Shown piece after piece: positions 1-9,025 of a stretch of 64,000 nucleotides of DNA. Position 1 is the first letter of the stretch. Each line of letters begins with the position of its first letter. Source of the stretch: Arthrobacter sp. Y81 (GTDB taxonomy: Bacteria > Actinomycetota > Actinomycetes > Actinomycetales > Micrococcaceae). The notes under the pieces are model-generated. The model was given only the letters and a program-made list of their open reading frames with translations, had not been told where the DNA came from and did no database searches. The translations under genes and the position numbers were made by a program. The DNA is taken from the NCBI RefSeq assembly GCF_002929335.1, contig NZ_PJIL01000005.1, positions 186,001 through 250,000 on the forward strand, written 5' to 3'.

Positions 1-1032
1 ATGGCCTGGCTCTCCGCGTATCTCCCGGCCGATACCGCCGCAGGGATCTGGGAACGGACCACCGCCGCCGCCCGCGCCCTCCAAGGCCCAGACGAACCCC
101 GGACCCTGACCCAGCTGCGCGCCGACATCGCCGCCACCCGGCTCCTCACCAGCGACGGGACCGGGGGCTGCAGCAGGACATCGGGCGGACTGGCCGACTG
201 CGGACTGGCTTGCGGCGGAACTTGCCTGGACGGCGGTGCGTGCGGGGGCGGGTGCGGGGGTGTGCCGTCGCCGCGGGCGCAGGTCCTCATCACCGTCCCG
301 GTCCTGTCCCTCCTGGGCGTCACCGGTGAACCGGCCATGCTGGACGGGTACGGGCCGATCCCGCCGTCCATGGCCCGCCGCCTGATCACCGACGGTGCCG
401 ACTCCTTCTACCGGGTCCTGACAGATCCCCGCGATGGTGCCCCGCTGGAAATCGGACGGACCAGCTACCGCCTCACGAAAGCCCAGCGCCAGTGGCTCCG
501 GCTCCGGCTCCGCGACAGCAGATGCCCCTTCCCCGGCTGCAACAGCCACTCCCTGGACAACGACGCAGACCACCTCCTGGCCTGGGCCGACGGAGGCACC
601 ACCGGGATCTCCAACCTGGGCCAGCCCTGCCCCAAGCACCACCGCCTGAAACACGGCTCGGCCTGGACACCGGCCGGGGCCAGCAAAGACAGCCCGCCGG
701 GATGGACCTCACCCTCAGGACGGTACTACGCCAGCGAACAGCAGGACTGGGAACCACCCGACTGGCCGCCCCACCTCATGGCCGCGAACGAAGGCCTAGA
801 CGGAGGCCTGCCCGCGGATCCAGGCTGGGATCCCGAACTGGACCTGCACGCGGACCCCGGCCGGGATCCCGACCTGGACCTGCCCGAAGACCCCTTCCCG
901 GACTGGCACCACTTCACGGCCGCGTTCGAAGTTCCCGCGGCAGGCATGGAGGATCCGCCCCTGGCCAGCGCCCCTCGAGGACCCTTTCCCGCAATGGCTC
1001 CTGCTCCTGTCTGCGTGCGACTAGTTGCCTAA
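1..1032 (+). CDS. HNH endonuclease / DUF222 family protein, 5'-truncated by window edge
   Basis: This is the C-terminal part of the DUF222-HNH family, which is multicopy in Arthrobacter genomes and has no firmly established role. The frame is open from base 1, so the ATG there is probably internal; the opening residues look like mid-DUF222 sequence. A typical HNH zinc-finger nuclease core lies at about residues 175-215, with CPFPGC, then DADHLLAWADGG, then CPKHHRLKH. Two odd features stand out. A Gly/Cys-rich stretch at about residues 55-88 has six cysteines. An acidic, Pro-rich tail at about 268-300 holds two imperfect copies of an ADPGxDPxLDL unit. The family call is solid; cellular function is not known. 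Confidence 0.85.
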   Translation: MAWLSAYLPADTAAGIWERTTAAARALQGPDEPRTLTQLRADIAATRLLTSDGTGGCSRTSGGLADCGLACGGTCLDGGACGGGCGGVPSPRAQVLITVPVLSLLGVTGEPAMLDGYGPIPPSMARRLITDGADSFYRVLTDPRDGAPLEIGRTSYRLTKAQRQWLRLRLRDSRCPFPGCNSHSLDNDADHLLAWADGGTTGISNLGQPCPKHHRLKHGSAWTPAGASKDSPPGWTSPSGRYYASEQQDWEPPDWPPHLMAANEGLDGGLPADPGWDPELDLHADPGRDPDLDLPEDPFPDWHHFTAAFEVPAAGMEDPPLASAPRGPFPAMAPAPVCVRLVA

Positions 1033-1075
1033 CGTTTCAGCCCAGTGATTCCACCAAGTTGTGGCACAAGGCGCC

Positions 1076-2353
1076 CTAGGTCCGCTGGAGTTCCACACTC
1101 TCCTGCTCACTGTCCGCGCTGACGCTGACGCCGGATTCGGGCAGGCCGCCACCCTGCGCGCCGTCGTGTCCGGCGGGCACGGCTTGCCCGGCTCGCCCGC
1201 CGTCGTGCCGCTTCGCAGCGGCCGCCGCGAACACCATGACCCCCAGGCCCAGCAGGGTGATTGCGGCGCCGGCCCAGATGGGCGAGGTGTAGCCGAGGCC
1301 GGCGGTGATGGTGACGCCGCCGAGCCAGGCACCGAGGGCGTTGCCGACGTTGAACGCGCCGATGTTGGCGCCGGAGGCCAAAGTGGGGGCGCTGTGGGCG
1401 TATTTCATGACCCGCATCTGCAGTCCCGGGACCGTCGCGAAACCGAAGCCGCCCATCAGGACGATGGAGGCGATAGTGAGGGGCTGGTTGCCGGCGGTCA
1501 GCGCGAAGGCCACGAGGACCACCACCAGCACAGCCAGGACCATCAGGAGGGTGCGGTCCACGTTCCGGTCCGCCGCCTTGCCGCCCACGGTGTTGCCGAT
1601 GAACAGTCCAACGCCGAAGAGGATCAGGAGCCAGGGCACGGTGGAGGCCGCGAAGCCGGTGACCTCGGTGAGGGTGAAGGCAATGTAGGTGAAGGCGCCG
1701 AACATGCCGCCGTAGCCGAGGATGGTGACGAGGACGGACAGCCAGACCTGGCCGGAGCGGAAGGCGCTGAGTTCGCTGCGGAGGCTTCCGGGGGCGGTGT
1801 CGCCGCGGCCGGTCTTGGGCACGAGCGTCAGGATGCCCACGAGTGCCAGGACGCCGATGCCCGTGATGGCCCAGAAAGTGGAGCGCCAGCCTGCCGCCTG
1901 GCCGAGCATGGTGCCGAACGGAACGCCCAGGACGTTGGCGGCGGTGAGTCCAGTGAACATGATGGCGATGGCGCCGGCCTTCTTGGTGGGGGCCACCATG
2001 TCAGCGGCCACTACCGCCCCGATGCCGAAGAACGCACCATGGGCCAGGGCGGCAACGATCCGCCCGATCATCATCATGGAGTAGTCGGGGGCGAGGGCGG
2101 AGATCAGGTTGCCGCCGATGAACAGCACCAGCAGGACGGCGAGCACGGGTTTGCGCTCGAAGCGGGTCACGGCTGCGGTGAGCAGCAGGGCGCCGACGAC
2201 GACGGCGAGGGCGTAGCCGGAGATCAGCCAGCCGGCCGTGGCCTCGCTGACGCTGAAGTCAGCGGCAACCTCGGGCAGCAGGCCCATGATCACGAACTCG
2301 GTGAGTCCGATCCCGAACCCGCCGAGGGCGAGGGCTATCAGGCCAATAGGCAT
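1076..2353 (-). CDS. MFS efflux transporter, DHA1 / AraJ-NepI type
   Basis: A 425-residue major facilitator with about twelve hydrophobic helices. The N-terminus (FGIGLTEFVIMGLLPEVA) and the conserved AHGAFFGIG segment in helix 4 are typical of the AraJ/NepI/Cmx group of drug, purine or sugar efflux pumps. The last 45 residues form a Gly/Ala/Ser-rich cytoplasmic tail. It is transcribed away from the MarR-type gene that starts at 2518, and the 160-bp gap holds inverted repeats. This is the usual arrangement of a MarR repressor controlling a divergent pump. The substrate cannot be read from the sequence. Confidence 0.85.
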   Translation of the reverse strand: MPIGLIALALGGFGIGLTEFVIMGLLPEVAADFSVSEATAGWLISGYALAVVVGALLLTAAVTRFERKPVLAVLLVLFIGGNLISALAPDYSMMMIGRIVAALAHGAFFGIGAVVAADMVAPTKKAGAIAIMFTGLTAANVLGVPFGTMLGQAAGWRSTFWAITGIGVLALVGILTLVPKTGRGDTAPGSLRSELSAFRSGQVWLSVLVTILGYGGMFGAFTYIAFTLTEVTGFAASTVPWLLILFGVGLFIGNTVGGKAADRNVDRTLLMVLAVLVVVLVAFALTAGNQPLTIASIVLMGGFGFATVPGLQMRVMKYAHSAPTLASGANIGAFNVGNALGAWLGGVTITAGLGYTSPIWAGAAITLLGLGVMVFAAAAAKRHDGGRAGQAVPAGHDGAQGGGLPESGVSVSADSEQESVELQRT

Positions 2354-2404
2354 GGTGAAGCTCCTTCAAAAACTGTACGGAATGGGGTAGGGCGCGTAAG
2401 CTAG

Positions 2405-2475
2405 TAGTTGCAGACGCGTTATTTATTGTTGCACAAGCAGATACCACGCGCAAGCAACTATTATTTGTTGTGCCC
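2405..2475. promoter_or_regulatory. Candidate MarR operators between divergent MFS and marR genes
   Basis: The intergenic region is unusually AT-rich for this genome. TAGTTGC at 2405-2411 is the exact inverse of GCAACTA at 2454-2460. CAAC (2455-2458) and GTTG (2467-2470) flank an 8-bp AT-rich spacer. TTGTTGCACAA lies at 2426-2436. Short inverted repeats overlapping divergent promoters fit autoregulation by the adjacent MarR protein. The exact operator is an inference. Confidence 0.45.
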
Positions 2476-2517
2476 CGTTTCACATCCGCGGGTACACGAA
2501 CCGAAGGGAAGTACCAG

Positions 2518-2967
2518 ATGGGCATCAAGGACGACGCCGTTGAAGTCCGCGCGCAGGGCTGGCGGACCCTCGCGGCCCTGCACGGCCTGATCGAGTCGGA
2601 GCTGGAGCGCTCGCTCCAGGCCGAAGCCCAGCTGTCCGTCGTCGAATACACCGTGCTCGACGCCCTCAGCCGGCAGGACGGCTGGCACATGCGCATGCAG
2701 CAGCTTGCCCGGGCCACCGCGCTCAGCGCCAGCGCCACCACGCGGCTGGTGAACAGGCTCGAGGACCGCGGCCTGCTGACGCGCATCCTTTGCGCCGATG
2801 ACCGGCGCGGCATCTACACCGAGCTCACCGACAGCGGGATCAGGCTGCTTGAAGAGGCACGCCCCGCCCACGACGCCACGCTGGAACGCGCCCTCGCCGA
2901 GGCCCAGGGAGTACCCGAACTCGCCCCGCTGGTGGACGCGCTGCCCAAACTGCACGCGCACACCTAG
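2518..2967 (+). CDS. MarR family transcriptional regulator
   Basis: A 149-residue winged-helix regulator. The helix-turn-helix and wing lie at about residues 45-105 (MRMQQLARATALSASATTRL, then the wing with DDRRGIYTELTDSG), flanked by the dimerisation helices of the family. The ATG at 2518 was chosen because GAAGGGAAG sits just upstream; an upstream in-frame start would run through the intergenic operator region. It is divergent from the MFS pump and most likely represses it and itself, with a small molecule as inducer. The ligand is unknown. Confidence 0.88.
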   Translation: MGIKDDAVEVRAQGWRTLAALHGLIESELERSLQAEAQLSVVEYTVLDALSRQDGWHMRMQQLARATALSASATTRLVNRLEDRGLLTRILCADDRRGIYTELTDSGIRLLEEARPAHDATLERALAEAQGVPELAPLVDALPKLHAHT

Positions 2968-3012
2968 GTCCCAAAGGAGCCCCGCAAAACAAGAGGCTGG
3001 GCAAGAGCCCGC

Positions 3013-3063
3013 ACAGCAAAAAGCCCCGCGCCGCGCCGAAGCGCCCGCGGGGCTTTTTGCTGT
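3013..3063. terminator. Bidirectional intrinsic terminator
   Basis: An 18-bp perfect stem (3013-3030 with 3046-3063), a 15-nt loop, and A/T runs on both arms (GCAAAAAGCCCC and GGGGCTTTTTGC). It lies between the convergent marR and inositol-transporter genes and can serve both. Confidence 0.9.
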
Positions 3064-3072
3064 TTGCTGGCC

Positions 3073-4473
3073 CTACTTTCCGGCCACATTCTTGAAGAAG
3101 TGTTCCAGGTCTTCCAGGCTCTTGTCCTTGGTCTCGGGAATGTACTTGGCCGCGAAGAGGATGGCTCCTACTCCGAGGCCGGCGAAAACGAAGAACGTGC
3201 TGGAGATGCCGATGGCGGCCAAGAGCTGCGGGAATCCGAAACCGATCAGGAAGTTCACGATCCACAGCACGAACGCCGAGGCGCCCATGCCCAGGCCACG
3301 GATCTTCAGCGGGAAGATCTCCGACAGCATCAGCCAGGTGACGGGCGAAATGGCGCCCTGCTGGAAGGCCAGGAACGTGACGGTCAGGGCCAGGATCACA
3401 AGGCCGCGGCCGGTTCCTTCAGGCAGGACGAGCGAGAAGAAGCCGATAAGCAGCAGTGCCGTGGTGGTGCCGATCTGGCCGGTAATGAGCATCTTGCGCC
3501 GACCCACCTTGCCCAGCAGCCAGATGCCCACGAATGTTGCCAACACGGAAATGACGCCGTTGGCAATGTTGGCGGTCAGCGCGGCTTCGCGGCCGAAGCC
3601 GGACTGAGCCAGGATCTGCGTGCCGTAGTACATTATCGAGTTGACGCCGGTGATCTGCTGGATGACGGCCAGGCCGATGCCCACTATGAATATCCGCCGG
3701 AGCCAGGGAATGCCGAGGTCCTGCCAGGAGCCCATCTTGGACTTGTAGTCCTCAACGGCCATGGACTTGACTTCTTCGAATTCAACGTGCGCCTCCGCCT
3801 GGGAACGGATCCGCTGGAGCACGCTCAGGGTTTCGCCGAAGCTCCCCATCGAGGCAAGCCAGCGGGGGCTTTCGGGCATGAAGTTCATCCCGACCCACAG
3901 TGCAATGGCCGGCAGGGTGGCGATCACCAGCATCCACCGCCAGATGCCGCCGGCTTCGCCGAAGGTGTTTCCGAGGTAGGCATTGAAGATGAAGGCAAGC
4001 AGCTGGCCGGTGACGATCATGAGCTCGTTCTGGGTCACGATCCGGCCGCGAAGGGCGCTGGGCGAGACTTCGGCCAGGTAGACGGGAACCGTCACTGAGG
4101 CGCCGCCGACTGCCAGCCCTAGGACAAAGCGGGCTGCGATCATCACCTCGGTGCTCGGCGCAAAGGTACAGGCGAGGGTACCGATCAGGAAGATCACGGC
4201 GAGGACCATGATCATCTTGCGGCGGCCGTTGCGGTCTGCCAGGCGGCCGCCGAACAGCGCCCCGAACGCTGCTCCGAACAGCAGCGAGGACGTCACGAGC
4301 CCCTCGGTCAGTGGGCTGAGGCCCAGGTCCTCCTGCATGTAGGGCAGGGCGCCGTTGATAACCCCTGTATCGTAGCCGAAGAGCAGGCCTCCGAAGGTGG
4401 AAATGATGGTGACAGTCCGCAGCGCCCGTTTGTGGTTGACCGGCCGCTGCTGTTCGGTGACGGCGGTCGTCAT
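3073..4473 (-). CDS. iolT: MFS sugar porter, probable myo-inositol transporter
   Basis: A 466-residue member of the sugar porter family with twelve predicted helices. Signatures visible are FGYDTGVINGALPYM in helix 1, GGRLADRNGRRKMI after helix 2, PESPRWL before the central loop, and QQITGVNSIMYYGTQI in helix 7. The C-terminus has PETKDKSLEDLE. It is the last gene of the iol operon and its start overlaps the stop of iolH by 4 nt, so inositol is the likely substrate, as for IolT1/IolT2 of Corynebacterium glutamicum. Glucose or other polyols cannot be excluded from sequence alone. Confidence 0.85.
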   Translation of the reverse strand: MTTAVTEQQRPVNHKRALRTVTIISTFGGLLFGYDTGVINGALPYMQEDLGLSPLTEGLVTSSLLFGAAFGALFGGRLADRNGRRKMIMVLAVIFLIGTLACTFAPSTEVMIAARFVLGLAVGGASVTVPVYLAEVSPSALRGRIVTQNELMIVTGQLLAFIFNAYLGNTFGEAGGIWRWMLVIATLPAIALWVGMNFMPESPRWLASMGSFGETLSVLQRIRSQAEAHVEFEEVKSMAVEDYKSKMGSWQDLGIPWLRRIFIVGIGLAVIQQITGVNSIMYYGTQILAQSGFGREAALTANIANGVISVLATFVGIWLLGKVGRRKMLITGQIGTTTALLLIGFFSLVLPEGTGRGLVILALTVTFLAFQQGAISPVTWLMLSEIFPLKIRGLGMGASAFVLWIVNFLIGFGFPQLLAAIGISSTFFVFAGLGVGAILFAAKYIPETKDKSLEDLEHFFKNVAGK

Positions 4474-5345
4474 AGGCTGACCTTCTGGACGTACTGCTTC
4501 ATTGTCTCCAGCTGGTACCGCGAAACGTCCGCCGCGTTGTCGTCCTCGGCAAAGACGCTGGACACCATGACCGTGTCGTCGCGGTCCAGGAAGCCGATTT
4601 CCTGCAGGCCGCCGAAGAACTCGTCCCAGTTGACGTCGCCGTCGCCGATCTTCAGGTGCTGGTGCACGCGGACAGGGTTGCCGGGCGGGTTGGTGATGTA
4701 GCGCAGGCCGTGCGAGGCGTGGTGGTCCATGGTGTCTGCAACATGGACCAGGCGGAGCTTGTCCCCCGCGGCGCGCATGATGTCCAGGGGCGCGTTCTTC
4801 ATGTGGAAGCTGTGCGAGGCCACGTACACCAGGCCCACGTTCTTGGAGTTCAGGCCGCGGATGACGCGGATGGCGGCAAGGCCCTCCTCCACGAAGTCGT
4901 CCGGGTGCGGATCGATCAGCAGGTCGATGCCTTCCCGTTCGATGATGGGCAGCAGCTCTTCCATGGAGCGGTAGAAGGCGCGCTCTGATTCTTCGGCCTT
5001 TTCGGGGCGGCCGCTGAATTCGGTGTTGATGGTGCTGACGCCAAGGTCCACGGTGATCTGGATGACGCGCTTCCAGTAACGGACGGCTGCCTCGCGGGCA
5101 TCTTCATCGGGGCCGGACCAGCGGAGCACGGGCAGGACCGAGGCAATCTCGATCCCGGCGTCCTTGCAGGCCTTGTTCAGCCGGCCCACCAGTTCGTCAT
5201 CGGCCTTCGGGTGGTTGTAGAACGGGATGAAGTCGGCGTGCGGGGTCATCTGCATGTACTTGTAGCCCAGGTCCGCCACCACCCGGGGAAATTCAAGCAG
5301 GCTGTGCGAGTGGTGGAACGGCGTGGGGTCAAGTGCGATTTTCAC
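4470..5345 (-). CDS. iolH: IolH-like sugar phosphate isomerase/epimerase
   Basis: A 291-residue TIM-barrel protein of the xylose isomerase-like / AP endonuclease 2 superfamily. Metal-binding type motifs are present, including INTEFSG, LLIDPHPDD, ASHSFHMKN and LVHVADTMDHH. The GTG at 5345 is preferred because GGAG lies 8 nt upstream; an earlier in-frame GTG at 5354 has no ribosome-binding site. It lies between iolG and iolT, as in corynebacterial inositol clusters where iolH is named, although its exact reaction is not well defined. It overlaps the transporter gene by 4 nt. Confidence 0.8.
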   Translation of the reverse strand: MKIALDPTPFHHSHSLLEFPRVVADLGYKYMQMTPHADFIPFYNHPKADDELVGRLNKACKDAGIEIASVLPVLRWSGPDEDAREAAVRYWKRVIQITVDLGVSTINTEFSGRPEKAEESERAFYRSMEELLPIIEREGIDLLIDPHPDDFVEEGLAAIRVIRGLNSKNVGLVYVASHSFHMKNAPLDIMRAAGDKLRLVHVADTMDHHASHGLRYITNPPGNPVRVHQHLKIGDGDVNWDEFFGGLQEIGFLDRDDTVMVSSVFAEDDNAADVSRYQLETMKQYVQKVSL

Positions 5346-5431
5346 GAGGAACACTCCATTGTGGATCAGTCAGGTTGTGCATGGGAGCGGAAGGAAACGG
5401 GGAGGGGGCCGCGGCCCCCTCCCCGTCGTTC

Positions 5432-6445
5432 CTAGCTGTAGAGGGCAGGCTTGTCGTTCAGTTTCACGGCGACCTTTTCGCCGTTCTTCTGCGCTTCCAC
5501 GCCGGCTTCGCAGCATGCCGCGGTGGCGTAGCCGTCCCAGGCGGTGGGGCCGCCGATTTCGCCGCGGAGTGCAGCGTCGACCCAGGCCTGGATTTCGACG
5601 TCGTAGGCCGCACCGAAGCGCTCTTCGAAGCCGGGGGTGACGTTGCCGCCCCAGCGGCCGGCGCTGCGGGTGTACGGTCCCTTGTCGCCGCCAATGTTGA
5701 CGATGCCGTCTTCGAACGCGGCCTGCGTGGCCACTTCATAGCCAAACTTGGCGTTGACGTAGATTTCGACGTCGGCGAGCACACCGGACTCGGTTTCCAC
5801 CAGGACATGCTGGGGATCGTGCTGGCCGGCCGGGGCGTTCTTCGTGGCCTTGCCCAGGCGGACCTGGACGCTGGTGATTTCCTCGCCCGTGAAGAACCGG
5901 ATGGCGTCGAATTCGTGCACCACCGAATCGTTGATCAGCATCTCGTTGGTGAAGCCCGGCGGCGTGGTGGGGTTGCGGTGCTGGTGGTGCAGCATCAGCA
6001 GTTCGCCCAGTTCGCGGTCGCGGATGACCTGGCCCAGGGCGGCGTACTCGGCGTCGAAGCGGCGCATGAAGCCCACCTGGATGCGATTGTGGCCCAGCTT
6101 TTCCTCGGCCTTGACGATCTTCCATGCTGATTCGGCGTCGGGCGTGAGCGGCTTCTCGCAGAGGATCGGGATGTCCCTGGCAAGTGCTTTCAGCAGGATG
6201 TCCTCGTGCAGGAAGCCGGGGGTGGCAATCAGTACTGCGTTGACGTCGCCGTTGTTCAGCGCCTCTTCGGCATCGGAGAGGGCCACTGCGCCCGGGATGC
6301 CTTCGATGGCTGCCTGGGCGCGGGCGAGGTCCACGTCCACGACGGCGGCGACTTCAGCGCCGTGGATGCGCTTGCTGAGGCGCTGGATGTGGTCCGCGCC
6401 CATGCGGCCAGCGCCGATGACGGCGACGCGAAGGGTTTCAGTCAT
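5432..6445 (-). CDS. iolG: myo-Inositol 2-dehydrogenase
   Basis: A 337-residue Gfo/Idh/MocA oxidoreductase that oxidises myo-inositol to 2-keto-myo-inositol (scyllo-inosose) with NAD+, the first step of the pathway. The Rossmann motif GAGRMG is at residues 11-16 and EKP is at 97-99. The residues expected for catalysis in the family, Lys98, Asp173 and His177 (in NDSVVHEFD), are all present. AAGGAAAGAACA precedes the ATG. It sits in the operon between iolE and iolH. Assignment to inositol rather than another polyol rests on this context. Confidence 0.9.
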   Translation of the reverse strand: MTETLRVAVIGAGRMGADHIQRLSKRIHGAEVAAVVDVDLARAQAAIEGIPGAVALSDAEEALNNGDVNAVLIATPGFLHEDILLKALARDIPILCEKPLTPDAESAWKIVKAEEKLGHNRIQVGFMRRFDAEYAALGQVIRDRELGELLMLHHQHRNPTTPPGFTNEMLINDSVVHEFDAIRFFTGEEITSVQVRLGKATKNAPAGQHDPQHVLVETESGVLADVEIYVNAKFGYEVATQAAFEDGIVNIGGDKGPYTRSAGRWGGNVTPGFEERFGAAYDVEIQAWVDAALRGEIGGPTAWDGYATAACCEAGVEAQKNGEKVAVKLNDKPALYS

Positions 6446-6482
6446 TGTTCTTTCCTTACGTTTCAGGTAGCCTGGGCGGCTG

Positions 6483-7394
6483 TCAGTTGACGGCCGTGCG
6501 GGAACCGCAGGACAGCAGGTAATTGCGGGTGCGCTTGGCGATCGGCATGGGAACGTCGAAGGCCACGGGGTACATGTCCTGCTCCACGATGCCGAAGACG
6601 GGGCGGTTCAGTGCCTCCACTGCTTCGATGACGGCGCGGAGGTCGGGCAGCCCGTTCGGCGGCTCGGTCATGACGCCGGCAAGGTTTGCCGCGGCCCAGG
6701 TCATGTTTTCCTCGTTGACCTTCCTGAGGATGTCCGGGTTGATCTGCTTCAGGTGCAGGTAGCCGATGCGGTCCGGGTAGTTCTTGATGAGCTCCAGGCT
6801 GGAGGCACCGCAGTATTCGGCATGGCCGGTGTCCAGGCACAGGTTCAGGTATTTCGAATCCGTGGCGGCCAGCAGGGTCTCGATGTCCTCCTGTGCCCCG
6901 ACGTGGGAGTCTGCGTGGGAGTGGAACTGCTGCTTCAGGCCGAAGTCCTCCAGCAGGGTCTTGCCCAGGCGGTTGTGGCCGGCGAACAGGTCGCTCCAGG
7001 CCTTCTCGGTGAGCTGGCCGCTTTCCACCGCTTCGCCGGTGACGTCGTCGCGCCACATGGCCGGGATGACCACGATGTGCTCGCCGCCCATGGCCGCCGT
7101 GAGCTCGGCGACCTTGCGGGCCGGTTCCCAGGCCGTCTCCCACTGGTCCAGCCCGCGGTGGAATGCGGTGAATACCGTTCCCGCAGTGACCTGCAGATCG
7201 CGCTGCTTGAGCTCCTCGGCCAGCCGGGTGGGGTCGTTCGGCAGGTAGCCGTAGGGGCCGAGTTCGATCCACTTGTAGCCGGATTCGGCCACTTCGTCGA
7301 GGAACCGCTCCCACGGGGTCTGCTTGGGGTCATCCGCGAACCAGACGCCCCAGGAGTCCGGTGCGGTGCCGATGATCAGCTTGTTGTCGGTCAT
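6483..7394 (-). CDS. iolE: myo-Inosose-2 dehydratase
   Basis: A 303-residue TIM-barrel protein of the xylose isomerase-like superfamily that dehydrates 2-keto-myo-inositol to 3D-(3,5/4)-trihydroxycyclohexane-1,2-dione. The start APDSWGVWFADDPKQTPWERF is the characteristic IolE N-terminus. Metal and substrate residues typical of the family appear in FHSHADSHVG, CLDTGHAEYCG and GYLHLKQINPD. GAGAAGGAATAGA precedes the ATG. It lies between iolA and iolG in the operon. Confidence 0.92.
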   Translation of the reverse strand: MTDNKLIIGTAPDSWGVWFADDPKQTPWERFLDEVAESGYKWIELGPYGYLPNDPTRLAEELKQRDLQVTAGTVFTAFHRGLDQWETAWEPARKVAELTAAMGGEHIVVIPAMWRDDVTGEAVESGQLTEKAWSDLFAGHNRLGKTLLEDFGLKQQFHSHADSHVGAQEDIETLLAATDSKYLNLCLDTGHAEYCGASSLELIKNYPDRIGYLHLKQINPDILRKVNEENMTWAAANLAGVMTEPPNGLPDLRAVIEAVEALNRPVFGIVEQDMYPVAFDVPMPIAKRTRNYLLSCGSRTAVN

Positions 7395-7483
7395 TTCTAT
7401 TCCTTCTCATCGATTGCTCCGTAACCGCCCTTTTGGACGCTCAAAACGGCGGTTACGGAGCAGTCGACCGGGGTTTGTCGGGG

Positions 7484-8995
7484 TTAGTTGGACGGGAAGT
7501 TGTACGAGGCACCCGAAGCGTGGGTGGGCTCGGGCCAGCGGGACGTGACTACTTTGCCACGGGTGTAGAAGGAAACGCCTTCCGGCCCGTAGATGTGCTT
7601 GTCGCCGAACAGTGAGGCCTTCCAGCCGCCGAAGGAGTGGTAGGCCACCGGGACGGGCAGCGGCACGTTGATGCCGATCATGCCCACGGTCACCGAGCGC
7701 TGGAACTTGCGGGCGTTGGCGCCGGAGGAGGTGAAGATGGCGGTGCCGTTGCCGTAGGGGTTGGAGTTGATCAGGCTGATGCCTGCATCCAGGTCCTCCA
7801 CGCGGACGACGACGAGGACCGGTCCGAAGATTTCCTCGGTGTAGGCGGTCATTTCGGCTTTGACGTGGTCCAGGACGGTGGGGCCGACCCAGAAGCCTTC
7901 CTCGTGGCCGGGGACCACCAGGTCGCGGCCGTCCACCACCATGGCCGCTCCCGCGGCTTCGGCTTCGGTGACGATCTTCACGATGCGTTCCTTGGAGGCG
8001 GGCGTAATGACCGGGCCCATTTCGGCGTCGGGCGCGGTGCCGTTGTTGACCTTGACGGCCAGGGCGCGCTCTTCGACCTTCTTGACCAGCAGGTCGGCGG
8101 CATCGCCGACGGCGACGGCGACGGAGATGGCCATGCAGCGTTCACCGGCGGAGCCGAAGGCGGCGGCGGCGAGGTGGTCGGCGGCGTTGTCCAGGTCGGC
8201 GTCGGGCATCACGATGGCGTGGTTCTTCGCACCGCCCAGGGCCTGGACGCGCTTGCCGTGCTTGGTGGCCGTCTCGTGGACGTACTGGGCGATCGGGGTG
8301 GAGCCGACGAACGAGATGCCGTCCACGTCCGGGTGGGTCAGGAGCCCGTCCACGGTTTCCTTATCGCCGTGCAGGACCTGGAAGACGCCGTCGGGCAGGC
8401 CTGCCTGCTTCCACAGCTTGGCCAGCAGCATCGAGGCGGAGGGGTCGCGCTCGGAGGGCTTGAGGATGAAGGCGTTGCCGGTGGCGATGGCCATCGGAGC
8501 CATCCACAGCGGCACCATCACGGGGAAGTTGAACGGCGTGATCCCGGCGACGACGCCGAGCGGCTCGCGGAAGGAGAAGACGTCGATGCCGGTGGAGACC
8601 TGGTCCGAGTAGTCGCCCTTGAGCAGCTGCGGGATGCCGCAGGCGAACTCAATGACCTCCAGGCCGCGGCCGATCTCGCCCTTCGCGTCGGAGAGGACCT
8701 TGCCGTGTTCGGCGGTGATCAGTTCGGCGAGTTCGTCCACGTGGGAGGCGACGAGTTCGCGGAACTTGAACAGCACGGTGGTGCGCTTGGCCAGGGAGAT
8801 GTCGCCCCAGCTGTCGGCGGCGGCGCGGGCAGCGGCCACGGTGGCATCCAGGTCCGCCCGGTTGGCCAGCCGCAGCTCCGCGGACACGGCGCCGGTGGCG
8901 GGGTTGTAGACGGGCTGGGTGCGGGTGCCTTCGCCCGGAGCCTCTTCACCATTGATGAAGTGGTTGATGGTGGTGGTGACGGTCGTCGTTGACAT
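7484..8995 (-). CDS. iolA: Methylmalonate-semialdehyde dehydrogenase (CoA-acylating)
   Basis: A 503-residue aldehyde dehydrogenase of the MmsA/IolA type that converts malonate semialdehyde to acetyl-CoA and CO2 at the end of inositol breakdown; the family also acts on methylmalonate semialdehyde. The NAD-binding PFNFPVMVPLWM segment is at about 154-165 and the catalytic Cys287 sits in GSAGERCMA. The length is standard. The 89-nt gap to iolE downstream has no obvious terminator. The ATG is preceded by AAGGAAG. Confidence 0.92.
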   Translation of the reverse strand: MSTTTVTTTINHFINGEEAPGEGTRTQPVYNPATGAVSAELRLANRADLDATVAAARAAADSWGDISLAKRTTVLFKFRELVASHVDELAELITAEHGKVLSDAKGEIGRGLEVIEFACGIPQLLKGDYSDQVSTGIDVFSFREPLGVVAGITPFNFPVMVPLWMAPMAIATGNAFILKPSERDPSASMLLAKLWKQAGLPDGVFQVLHGDKETVDGLLTHPDVDGISFVGSTPIAQYVHETATKHGKRVQALGGAKNHAIVMPDADLDNAADHLAAAAFGSAGERCMAISVAVAVGDAADLLVKKVEERALAVKVNNGTAPDAEMGPVITPASKERIVKIVTEAEAAGAAMVVDGRDLVVPGHEEGFWVGPTVLDHVKAEMTAYTEEIFGPVLVVVRVEDLDAGISLINSNPYGNGTAIFTSSGANARKFQRSVTVGMIGINVPLPVPVAYHSFGGWKASLFGDKHIYGPEGVSFYTRGKVVTSRWPEPTHASGASYNFPSN

Positions 8996-9025
8996 GTGTT
9001 GGACTTCCTTGGTCTGTGAGGAGTT

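Noticed and set aside
1061..2404. Long plus-strand open frame opposite the MFS gene, and similar long frames opposite iolD, iolA, kdpB and others
   Set aside because: These are antisense frames that stay open because of high GC at third codon positions. They are Gly/Asp/His/Gln-rich, match no family, and lie over clear genes.
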